A stretch of 26,372 nt of DNA from Helicobacteraceae bacterium. Its GTDB lineage: Bacteria; Campylobacterota; Campylobacteria; Campylobacterales; Sulfurimonadaceae. Position 1 is the stretch's first letter. Each line of letters starts with the position of its first letter. The notes under the pieces are model-generated. The model searched no databases. It worked only from the letters and a program-made list of their open reading frames with translations, and was not told the origin of the DNA. Positions 17,101-23,286 of the stretch are shown here, in pieces. The stretch is taken from the NCBI GenBank assembly GCA_027061425.1, contig JALSUN010000169.1, positions 1-26,372 on the forward strand. The letters run 5' to 3'. Both the position numbers and the translations under genes were made by a program.

Positions 17101-17258
17101 GCACCGGTATAGGTAGCTGTGACTTCTACTGTAGGCGGAACGACATCAGGAAATTCCTGGATGGGAAGGACATAGATGGAGACCAGACCCCCTGTGATGA
17201 TGAGTAGAGAGATGACCATCGCAAAGATGGGTCGTTTGATGAATGTGACGGAGAACAT
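14112..17258 (-). CDS. RND multidrug efflux transporter, AcrB/MexB/CmeB type (HAE1)
   Basis: A 1048-residue inner-membrane proton/drug antiporter that forms the trimeric engine of the pump. The N-terminus (FIKRPIFAMVISLLI) is the family start. Twelve membrane segments are split around two large periplasmic loops. The proton relay is intact: D409 and D410 in GIVVDDVILVVENVE and K940 in ALASKNAILIVEF, matching AcrB D407, D408 and K940. SMMPGIVGSLYQQFA and AAQYESWILPLMILLSVP are further family signatures. The presence of these drug-efflux motifs rather than the CusA metal motifs favours hydrophobic or amphipathic compounds as substrates. Its start follows directly on the stop of the fusion-protein gene. 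GC is higher than in surrounding genes (hand count 33 of 60 at 15121-15180). Confidence 0.96.
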   Translation of the reverse strand: MFSVTFIKRPIFAMVISLLIITGGLVSIYVLPIQEFPDVVPPTVEVTATYTGANAYAVEESVTRPLEDKINGVQGSIYIESSSTSAGESSIMVYFKPGYDLDIAAVDVQNRVSMATAALPAEVRQQGVIVDKRSPSIVCMVAINGDERFDDAFLSNFININVLDELKRIPGVGKALNMGEKKYAMRIWLNPDKIMALGLTPNDVINAIKSQNKQASIGKIGSAPTYKDQQIEYVLTADGRLNSVKEFGEIVIKYKEDGSLVYLRDVAKIDLGAEKYDWNAVLNQKPAGLIGIYQLPGSNSLEIREQVGKVMERLKSRFPKGIEYSIPYDTTKYVNVAIDNVVVNLFTAILLVIIIIYIFLQSWRPTVIAAVAIPVSLIGTFAIMYIAPGFSINFLTLFGLILAIGIVVDDVILVVENVEVLMYKEPDLTMPQVVKKSMIQLIGPIISTTLVLVAVFIPVSMMPGIVGSLYQQFALTISFAVIISSLNALTLSPAIAAIIIKRRGKDEKVFKGFELFEKGFGWLTDRYTSLITLLIKGRYAVLLMFFGALGLLYFMFATTPTGFVPAEDKGAFIVSINLKPGSSIERTVQVRKEVEAIVSKIDGITDITVIDGYNAITSTLDSSAGTFFVTLKPWEERTAPGMDVDSIIKQVFAKTAYIGDANVAAFNLPGIPGLGSVGGFDMRVQDYLASDLETFMAYVNEIIKRANEDPRVGRAFTTYNPKYPMYRVDIDRKKASALGVDIATLFGTMQTYLGAFYINDFTKFGKVFRVFVQADKEFRSDKSDINKLWVKNVHGDMVPMSALVTLKEELGPQNVAHYNLYRSIQINGAAAQGHSSGEAMKAMEEIAEEVLPKTYGYEWSGMSYQEKIAGNGQIAVFFFVTLVVFLVLAAQYESWILPLMILLSVPVVMIGALGALTLAGLPLNIYAQVGLVLLIALASKNAILIVEFAKELREEGKSIIESAIQAGRLRFRAIMMTILSFVFGVLPLAFATGAGAVTQMSIGVGLLGGMLAATLVSTLLVPVLYVLLETMREKFVSVEEEIAKRESI

Positions 17259-18449
17259 CTACTTGTTTTCCAGATCAGGAATAAGGTTGTTCTTCTTCAT
17301 GACAGCCATGATCCCTTTGGTCTCGGTGACGTCGGTGACGTTGAGATCACGTCCGGGTTTGAGTTTCATAAGTCCGGAAATAAGCACTTGCTGTCCATCT
17401 TTGAGACCTTTTGAAATACTAACATAATAGCGTGTTGAGAGGTTGGTCGTTACATCGGTACGCTGTGCCTTCTTATCTTTGTCGACGGTGTAGACATAGC
17501 GCCCAAGCTGATCTTCGAAGATCGCCTGTGGTGGTACCATGATGTAGTTGAACTTGTCGGTGACAAAGAGGTTGACATAGACAAAGGTACCCGGATAGAC
17601 TGCATGACCGACATTATCGATGGTTGCACGCATGGAGATGGTCGATGTCAGAGGATCGACAGTGTTGTTGGAGAAGTCGACGACACCATAAAGGCGCTTA
17701 CGTTTAAGGACATCCTCACCCTGACCACGCACCTCGATAAATGCCGGAAGCTCTTTGCGTGAGCGAAACTTATAGATACGCTGTACTACAGACTCACTTG
17801 GGCTGAAGTAGGCATAGATCACATCAGTAGAGACGACAGTAGTTAAGAGTGTGGACTCGCCGTAACCTACGAGGTTGCCCACATCGACCTGTCTTGCACT
17901 GACCTGTCCGGATACCGGTGCTTTGATCACAGTGTAGCTGAGTTCCAAACGTGCATTGTCGATAGCCGCATCATCTGAAGCGATCGCTGCTTTAAGCTCA
18001 TGATATTTGGCCTGATGCTGTTCAAGTGTTGCCCTTGGGGCCAAACCGTCTTTGACCAGCGGTTTATAACGCTCGACATCGGCCTTGGCCAGTTTCAGCG
18101 AGGCGAGATCCTGACGCTTTTTCGCTATGGCCTGATCGAGCTTGGCTTTGTACTCGGACTGCTCGATCAAAAAGAGTTTTTGACCTTTTTTGACATAGGC
18201 ACCATCTTTGAAATAGATCTTCTGAAGGCGTCCGGAGACACGTGCACGTATCTCAAGGTCTTTGACCGCCTTGGTCTTACCGGTGAACTGCAGCCAGATA
18301 GGATAGTTCTTTTTCTCTACAGTCACAGCTTCTACTGCGAGAGGAGGCAGCGTCATAGCTTTGGGCTTTTGATCTTTTTGCTCACATCCGCTAATAAATA
18401 GCGCAGTTGCCAGTATGGTAAAAAAGAGGAACTTAGTAGTTGAAATCAT
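17259..18449 (-). CDS. RND efflux periplasmic adaptor (membrane fusion protein), lipoprotein
   Basis: The adaptor bridges the RND transporter and the TolC-type channel. The 396-residue protein has a lipoprotein signal with C22 after LFISG, then the usual order. There is a barrel-sandwich half (about 65-95, RVSGRLQKIYFKDGAYVKKG), an alpha-helical hairpin (about 105-165, rich in A, K, L, E and Q), and the second lipoyl half (APVSGQVSARQVDVGNLVG). Beta-barrel and membrane-proximal domains follow to the C-terminus. AAGG precedes the ATG. It is the first gene of the operon, in AcrA-AcrB-TolC order as in CmeABC of Campylobacter. No TetR-type or MarR-type regulator gene lies beside it. Confidence 0.95.
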   Translation of the reverse strand: MISTTKFLFFTILATALFISGCEQKDQKPKAMTLPPLAVEAVTVEKKNYPIWLQFTGKTKAVKDLEIRARVSGRLQKIYFKDGAYVKKGQKLFLIEQSEYKAKLDQAIAKKRQDLASLKLAKADVERYKPLVKDGLAPRATLEQHQAKYHELKAAIASDDAAIDNARLELSYTVIKAPVSGQVSARQVDVGNLVGYGESTLLTTVVSTDVIYAYFSPSESVVQRIYKFRSRKELPAFIEVRGQGEDVLKRKRLYGVVDFSNNTVDPLTSTISMRATIDNVGHAVYPGTFVYVNLFVTDKFNYIMVPPQAIFEDQLGRYVYTVDKDKKAQRTDVTTNLSTRYYVSISKGLKDGQQVLISGLMKLKPGRDLNVTDVTETKGIMAVMKKNNLIPDLENK

Positions 18450-18478
18450 GGTAAAGCCTTAGTAAATATTGTAAGCAG

Positions 18479-18484
18479 ATAATA
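18479..18484 (-). promoter_or_regulatory. Weak candidate -10 box for the efflux operon
   Basis: On the minus strand TATTAT, preceded by TTAGC, lies about 30 bases before the ATG at 18449. Nearby AT-rich sequence (AATATATT at about 18510) offers alternatives. No clear operator palindrome was found in the 163-base divergent gap. Confidence 0.3.
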
Positions 18485-18573
18485 GCTAAATTTATGTTAG
18501 ATGTGATTGATAATATATTGAAATGGGTAATGATATGATCTATTAAAAATTACACAAAACAACCTGTTAAGTT

Positions 18574-18604
18574 TTGATGTGTGGTTAAGTGGCGCTGCTA
18601 TAAA
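18574..18604 (+). promoter_or_regulatory. Extended -10 promoter directly in front of the barrel gene at 18613
   Basis: TGCTATAAA gives an extended -10 with TATAAA at 18599-18604; a TTGATG at 18574-18579 is a possible -35 with a long 19-base spacer. Only eight bases separate the -10 from the ATG, and these bases (ATGTCTCC) contain no Shine-Dalgarno sequence. The transcript may therefore be leaderless or nearly so. Confidence 0.45.
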
Positions 18605-18612
18605 ATGTCTCC

Positions 18613-19434
18613 ATGAAAAAAATCTTAGTAACCCTTGGGCTTTCGCCTCTTTTGTGCTTTGGTAGTTCACTCCCAGACACCTTTAAACTCTCTGTTGGTG
18701 CCTTTATTGTGGGTGATAATAAAACACTCTTTAGTCTTAGTGATCATAATGGAGAGCGTGCTACTCTTGATCTTCAAAAACGTTTGGCTATGAAGACAGA
18801 CGCAACATCAGTCACTGTTAATGGTTACTACCGTTTTAACAAACACCACCGCGTTGAGTTTGGCTATGGTGGTGTAAGAAGTAGCTCTTCTAAACACTAT
18901 GGTGAGCCACTTAAGGCTGGAAACAACGTTATAGACCTAAGTACAGGTGTAGAGACCCATCTCAACATCTCAGTGCTTAAACTTCTTTATAACTACTCTT
19001 TTTACCATAATGATGATGTTGAACTTGGTCTGGCTTTTGGTATCCACCGTACAGAACTTGATTATGAATTGACAGCATATTTAGGTGAAAATGGAAAAGA
19101 TAAAGGCTTTTCTATTGTCATAGCACCGCCTATCCCTGTCATAGGAACACGTGTGCACTACAACATACTCAAATCACTAAGTGTTGAGTACCGTATAGAC
19201 CTTATGTCCTTAAGTACAAAACTAAACTACTATAAAGCTCCAAACATTAAAGAGGTCTCTGGTTATATTATGGACCAGAATCTTAACACCGAGTATCAAT
19301 TTATAGATAACATGAGTGTTGGTATGGGTCTAAACTATAATGTGATGCGGGTCAACTTTATAAAAGAGAGTTACGATATAGGTCTTGAAAATGATGTGCT
19401 GGGTGTGAACCTATATGCTGCTATGCTCTTTTAG
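18613..19434 (+). CDS. Outer-membrane beta-barrel protein, function unknown
   Basis: A 273-residue exported protein. The signal peptide is short (KKILVTLGLSPLLCFGSS), and the mature part begins LPDTFKLSVGAFIVGD. Alternating strands with aromatic ends follow (for example VTVNGYYRFNKHHRVEFGYGG, shown here up to the family-typical turn), with SVEYRIDLMSL and a C-terminus NLYAAMLF ending in phenylalanine. This is consistent with a barrel of about 10-12 strands inserted by BAM. No family is recognised. It is convergent with the TonB-type gene, with only 9 bases between the two stops, so the gap holds no independent terminator. The neighbouring TonB could suggest a transport link, but no plug domain or TonB box is visible. 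Confidence 0.75.
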   Translation: MKKILVTLGLSPLLCFGSSLPDTFKLSVGAFIVGDNKTLFSLSDHNGERATLDLQKRLAMKTDATSVTVNGYYRFNKHHRVEFGYGGVRSSSSKHYGEPLKAGNNVIDLSTGVETHLNISVLKLLYNYSFYHNDDVELGLAFGIHRTELDYELTAYLGENGKDKGFSIVIAPPIPVIGTRVHYNILKSLSVEYRIDLMSLSTKLNYYKAPNIKEVSGYIMDQNLNTEYQFIDNMSVGMGLNYNVMRVNFIKESYDIGLENDVLGVNLYAAMLF

Positions 19435-19443
19435 AGGTCCCCT

Positions 19444-20334
19444 TTAGTATCCGCGTAGATAATAGCCCACTTTATATCTAATCCTTGTTTTTTGTTCAGG
19501 ACGAGGGTACTTGCTATAGGCATACTCTATGGTCTCTTTAGTGGTGTCATCAAGAATGTAAAAATTACTCTTTTTAATAAACTTTATATCTGTAATGTCT
19601 CCATTAGGATAGAGATAAAATTCTACGATATTGTCGCTGTTGACCCGCATGTCTCTAGGGATGTTAACACGACCTACACGGTTAAGCACCTGCTGTGTTA
19701 TACGTCTCATGATCTCTTGGTTATCTAAGATGTACTTCTGCTCTCCCGGACTGAGCTCACCAAAGGTCTCTCCATAAGCATCTTTAATGTTAGAAAGTAG
19801 TTTGCTTTCTCTCTTTGTTGATTGGGTCTGACGCTCTTGTTTTTGAGGGGTGTCCACTTTTTTAGAGAGCATTGAGTAGAGTTGGTTATGTGCTTTAGGG
19901 ACAGGTTTTGTCTCATTAACATCTTTTTTAACCAACTGCTCTTTTTTAAGAGGAATATAGGGCTTTTGAGGTGGTAATGGTGCTACTTTTGGTTTACTTG
20001 GTTTGACTTTTTTAGGTTTTATTTTAGTGACAGGTTTTGGAGGTTGTACAGGTGGTTTGGGTTTATGATCTATAAACTTTTTCTTTTGTGGTACTTTTTT
20101 GAGTTGCTTCCCCTTAGGCATGACAGAACGCTCTTTAGGCTTAGCTTTATTTTTAACCGCGGCATTTTTGGAAACCTTGGGTCTCTCTTTAAGTGAGACT
20201 TTAATGCGGTGCTCTTTTTCATGAGCTTTTTTAGTGGCAGGTTTAGGTGTATAAAATCCTAAAAGAACAAAGAGTAGTATTAGTAATAAGTGAAAGAGTA
20301 AAGCTATAATAAAAGCTGCAGTTGAACGGTTCAT
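19444..20334 (-). CDS. TonB-type energy transducer
   Basis: The 296-residue protein has the three-part TonB plan. A single N-terminal membrane anchor (about 6-27, AAFIIALLFHLLLILLFVLL) comes first. A long periplasmic spacer rich in proline and lysine follows (about 30-150, with KPKPPVQPPKPVTKIKPKK). A C-terminal domain of about 95 residues ends the protein (RVNIPRDMRVNSD, IVEFYLYPNGDITDIKFIKKS, with RYKVGYYLRGY at the end). H15 in the anchor corresponds to the functional TonB histidine; the serine four residues before it in E. coli TonB is alanine here. No exbB or exbD is in the window, so partners must be elsewhere. A TolA-like role is a less likely alternative. Confidence 0.82.
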   Translation of the reverse strand: MNRSTAAFIIALLFHLLLILLFVLLGFYTPKPATKKAHEKEHRIKVSLKERPKVSKNAAVKNKAKPKERSVMPKGKQLKKVPQKKKFIDHKPKPPVQPPKPVTKIKPKKVKPSKPKVAPLPPQKPYIPLKKEQLVKKDVNETKPVPKAHNQLYSMLSKKVDTPQKQERQTQSTKRESKLLSNIKDAYGETFGELSPGEQKYILDNQEIMRRITQQVLNRVGRVNIPRDMRVNSDNIVEFYLYPNGDITDIKFIKKSNFYILDDTTKETIEYAYSKYPRPEQKTRIRYKVGYYLRGY

Positions 20335-20360
20335 AAATGCCTATAATTATATTTTTTGTG

Positions 20361-20366
20361 ATTATA
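20361..20366 (-). promoter_or_regulatory. Candidate -10 box for the TonB-type gene
   Basis: On the minus strand a TATAAT (within GATATAATCAC) lies 27 bases before the ATG at 20334; a second TATAAT at 20346-20351 is too close to the start. The divergent gap to hemL is 125 bases and carries both promoters. Confidence 0.45.
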
Positions 20367-20419
20367 TCATAGTGAGTACAATAACTAAAATTTTGAACAT
20401 CTCTAAAAACAATCATCCA

Positions 20420-20436
20420 TTTGCTATAATTGCACT
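20420..20436 (+). promoter_or_regulatory. hemL promoter core
   Basis: TTTGCTATAATTGCACT contains a perfect -10 (20425-20430). The same 17-base string, with one change, precedes leuD at 25367-25383. Transcription would start near 20437 and give a leader of about 23 bases with AGGAA. Confidence 0.65.
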
Positions 20437-20459
20437 ATTAATTGAAAATAGGAATTTTT

Positions 20460-21746
20460 ATGAGTACAGAAGCATCAACTAAAGCCTTTGACGAAGCACA
20501 AACATATATCCCCGGAGGTGTAAACTCTCCCGTACGCGCCTTTAAAAGTGTCGGTGGAACACCACTGTTTATTAAAGAGGGGCAGGGTGGTACCATGACT
20601 GATATCGATGGCAACGACTATGTTGACTATGTACAGTCATGGGGACCACTAATCTTTGGTCATCGTGATGAGAGTATAGAAGCAGCAGTTATAGAAGCAG
20701 TTAAACATGGTCTTAGTTTTGGTGCACCAACCGAAGCAGAGACAGAACTTGCCCATGAAGTGGTCTCTCTTTTTGACTCCATCGACAAGATTCGTTTTGT
20801 ATCATCAGGTACAGAAGCGGTTATGAGTGCCATTCGTTTGGCACGTGGATATACTGGAAAAAACGACATCGTGAAGTTTGAAGGATGTTACCATGGCCAT
20901 AGTGACTCACTATTGGTTCAAGCAGGTTCTGGTCTGGCAACTTTTGGAAACCCATCTTCTCCAGGTGTACCTGCTGATTTTACAAAGCATACACTGTTAG
21001 CTAAGTACAATGACATCGCTACTGTTGAGAAGTGTTTTAAAGACTCTGATGACATCGCTTGTATCATCATCGAACCTATTGCTGGAAACATGGGTCTTGT
21101 TCCCGCTGACAAAGAGTTTTTACATGCACTTCGTAAACTTTGTGATGATAATGGTGCGCTATTGATCTTTGATGAAGTGATGAGTGGTTTTAGAGCAACA
21201 CTTCACGGTGCTGAAAGTATTACAGGTGTCACTCCAGACATGATCACACTTGGTAAGGTTATCGGTGGTGGTATGCCAGTGGGTGCTTTTGGTGGTCGTA
21301 AAGAGGTGATGGCGATGCTTTCGCCTGATGGTCCTGTTTATCAGGCAGGAACACTCAGCGGAAACCCTATAGCCATGGCTGCAGGATTGGCCGCTGTTAA
21401 AAAGCTCAAACAAAATGCAAAACTATACCCTGTTTTACAAGAACGGGCAACACGTCTTGTAGAAGGTATGAAAGCTGCTGCTGCAGACAATGGCATTGCT
21501 ATGGTAACTGATGTTCGCGGTTCGATGTTTGGTTTCTTCTTTAGTAGTAATCCTGTTAAAAACTTTGATGATGCGGCTCAGGCTGATCATGCACTGTTTG
21601 CCAAGTTCCATGCAGCAATGCTTGCAGAGGGTTACTACTTCGCATGTTCTGGCTATGAGACAGGTTTTATCTCAACAGCAACAACGGATGCTATGGTTGA
21701 AGACACTATTAAAGCAGCCCAGAAGATCTTCTCGGAGATAAAGTAA
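20460..21746 (+). CDS. hemL: Glutamate-1-semialdehyde 2,1-aminomutase
   Basis: HemL converts glutamate-1-semialdehyde to 5-aminolevulinate, the last step of the C5 route to haem, with pyridoxal phosphate. From the ATG at 20460, five bases behind AGGAA, the protein has 428 residues, the normal length; an in-frame TTG at 20442 is not supported. Seen: TYIPGGVNSPVRAFKSVGG at the start, SSGTEAVMSAIRLARGYTG and CYHGHSDSLL, DEVMSGFR, and the PLP lysine K266 in MITLGKVIGGGMPVGAFGG. It has its own strong promoter and is followed with a one-base overlap (TAATG) by the AtpZ-like gene. Its product supports the cytochromes of this respiratory organism. Confidence 0.97.
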   Translation: MSTEASTKAFDEAQTYIPGGVNSPVRAFKSVGGTPLFIKEGQGGTMTDIDGNDYVDYVQSWGPLIFGHRDESIEAAVIEAVKHGLSFGAPTEAETELAHEVVSLFDSIDKIRFVSSGTEAVMSAIRLARGYTGKNDIVKFEGCYHGHSDSLLVQAGSGLATFGNPSSPGVPADFTKHTLLAKYNDIATVEKCFKDSDDIACIIIEPIAGNMGLVPADKEFLHALRKLCDDNGALLIFDEVMSGFRATLHGAESITGVTPDMITLGKVIGGGMPVGAFGGRKEVMAMLSPDGPVYQAGTLSGNPIAMAAGLAAVKKLKQNAKLYPVLQERATRLVEGMKAAAADNGIAMVTDVRGSMFGFFFSSNPVKNFDDAAQADHALFAKFHAAMLAEGYYFACSGYETGFISTATTDAMVEDTIKAAQKIFSEIK

Positions 21747-22078
21747 TGGCTTACCCATCGGTAAACCCTGACGAAGAGAAAAAGCCACGTATTAAACCTA
21801 TTATCGAAGGTGCAGATTCTCTTTCTTTAGGTATCTCTATCGTGGTGGCAGTTCTTATTGGTGTGGCCCTTGGTTTTGGTCTTAAAAAACTAACAGGTCT
21901 GACCTGGACACTCTGGATTGGTGTGGGTATCGGTATTGCTGCGGCAGTTTTAAATGTCTATAAGGCCTACTCTAAACAGTACAATGAGTTTGAAGAGATG
22001 CGTAAGTCTGGACGTTACAAAATCCAACAGCAGTTAGAAGATGATGAAGATTGGGATGAGAGTGAAAAAAACTATTAA
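21746..22078 (+). CDS. AtpZ/AtpI-family membrane protein
   Basis: A 110-residue inner-membrane protein with two hydrophobic helices (about 26-46 and 53-70). They are joined by the short turn KKLTGLTW and followed by VYKAYSKQYNEFEEM, the layout and glycine pattern of AtpZ/AtpI proteins. Family members are encoded at ATP synthase operons and take part in assembly or ion (for example magnesium) supply to the F-type enzyme. Here no atp gene is in the window. The tail is acidic (QLEDDEDWDESEKNY). Translation is coupled to hemL by TAATG, and the next gene starts inside its 3' end. The family call is by eye from the two-helix pattern. Confidence 0.75.
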   Translation: MAYPSVNPDEEKKPRIKPIIEGADSLSLGISIVVAVLIGVALGFGLKKLTGLTWTLWIGVGIGIAAAVLNVYKAYSKQYNEFEEMRKSGRYKIQQQLEDDEDWDESEKNY

Positions 22079-22598
22079 AATATTTTTAGCTGTGCAACTG
22101 GCCATACTTCTTTTGTGGCTCTACTCTTTTACAGTCTTCATCAATTTTGAATTGGCCTTTATCTCTTCTGTGTTAATCCTCTTAGGATCGACTTATAGTT
22201 ATAAACGTCTTGTTGACTCTCGTGTAGCCTCTGAAGACCGCCCTGATGACACAGATGTCATCGAGAAGTTAGATGACCCATATGATCTTTATAGCGAAGA
22301 GATTGTAAATGAAGTGAAAGAAGGTGAAGCGGTTGATTTAAAAGAGGTGGTAAAAGAGGAGAGAGCACGGCTCAAGGCTAACAAGAACACTATTAAAAAC
22401 ACAGCTAAAAGTGCACCGGCACTGATATCTATCTTTAGAGTGGTACCTTATGTTATTTTAGTACTCTCATTTATTGGGCTTAAAAACAATGGGCTTTTAA
22501 ATTTACCACCATTTTTAATAGGACTTGGAGTAGGAATTGTTGTTGGATTTTTTATGGGTCGAGCACTCTTCGCTCAAGAAGATATAACGGAAGCTTAG
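22056..22598 (+). CDS. Four-span membrane protein, function unknown
   Basis: The product begins MRVKKTIKIF and is about 180 residues from the ATG at 22056. ATG at 22041 and GTG at 22062 are in-frame alternatives; none has a strong ribosome binding site, and coupling to the overlapping AtpZ-like gene is likely. Two hydrophobic helices lie near the N-terminus (about 8-25 and 28-45). A charged cytoplasmic region follows (about 50-120, rich in D, E and K), and then two more helices near the end (about 128-147 and 150-168, LIGLGVGIVVGFFMGRALF). The terminal pair is reminiscent of AtpI-like proteins, but this is weak. The stop overlaps that of the convergent gene by four bases. I do not recognise the family. 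Confidence 0.7.
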   Translation: MRVKKTIKIFLAVQLAILLLWLYSFTVFINFELAFISSVLILLGSTYSYKRLVDSRVASEDRPDDTDVIEKLDDPYDLYSEEIVNEVKEGEAVDLKEVVKEERARLKANKNTIKNTAKSAPALISIFRVVPYVILVLSFIGLKNNGLLNLPPFLIGLGVGIVVGFFMGRALFAQEDITEA

Positions 22599-23281
22599 TC
22601 CGTAATCATAGGGATATTTATACTTATGACATGCTCTTTACAACTGGCGTAAAGGTTGTTGTTTTCTGCCATCATCTCTACTTCAGAAAGATACTTTTTA
22701 GAAAAATCATCTCCAGAAAATTCTATCGTAAATAGAGAATATTTCTTATCATCAAAACGTATATGCTCACCAACACGATAAAAAAGTCGTGTTTGGATCT
22801 GCTGGCTGTTTGCATAGCCTTGATAGATCTTGTTTAGTAACTTTATAAAATTATCTGGATGCAGACGTATGTCAGGAATGGTAGGGTCTAATACCTTTTT
22901 GAAAGTCACTTCTGAGCCTATAGAGTTGGTGCTAATACAGAGGTCGATAAGGGTATAGACATTTGTCAGTTCACCGGTAGCTTTTGGTGCAGCAAAACTG
23001 ACACTAGGCTGCTGATAGAGTCTGATACCGAGTTCATCTTCGTTTTCATAACCCACGGTAATACCAAAAAAACGGTAGCGGCCAAACTCTAACTCTAAAA
23101 AGGTAGTCTTAAATCCAAAACTGTTGTTGGCATGCGTTGTAGCAATCTCAAAAACAGTGTTTTTGTCGACACTGCCTAGAAGATATTGTGCTTCATTGTT
23201 CAGAGAGAGGACTTTTCCAGATGAGCTAAACAGGACAAAAGGGTTGTAATCATACTCAATCCATTGCTGCTCAAAGGTCAT
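22595..23281 (-). CDS. PAS-like protein with degenerate kinase-like tail, downstream of rpoD
   Basis: A 228-residue cytoplasmic protein without signal or membrane segments. The first 90 residues resemble a PAS sensor domain (YNPFVLFSSSGKVLSLNNEA, RYRFFGITVGY). The rest recalls a histidine-kinase ATPase: DPTIPDIRLHPDNFIKLLNKI lies where the N box would be. But there is no clear catalytic asparagine, no DxGxG box and no phospho-acceptor histidine, so it would not be an active kinase. It begins 5 bases after the rpoD stop and is co-transcribed. A regulatory or protein-binding role linked to RpoD is an inference from context. The resemblance is weak and made by eye; the family may be simply uncharacterised. 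Confidence 0.72.
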   Translation of the reverse strand: MTFEQQWIEYDYNPFVLFSSSGKVLSLNNEAQYLLGSVDKNTVFEIATTHANNSFGFKTTFLELEFGRYRFFGITVGYENEDELGIRLYQQPSVSFAAPKATGELTNVYTLIDLCISTNSIGSEVTFKKVLDPTIPDIRLHPDNFIKLLNKIYQGYANSQQIQTRLFYRVGEHIRFDDKKYSLFTIEFSGDDFSKKYLSEVEMMAENNNLYASCKEHVISINIPMITD

Positions 23282-23286
23282 GGTGA

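Noticed and set aside
20442..20459. TTG start 18 bases before the hemL ATG
   Set aside because: The AGGAA ribosome binding site lies within this stretch and serves the ATG at 20460, which also gives the normal family N-terminus.
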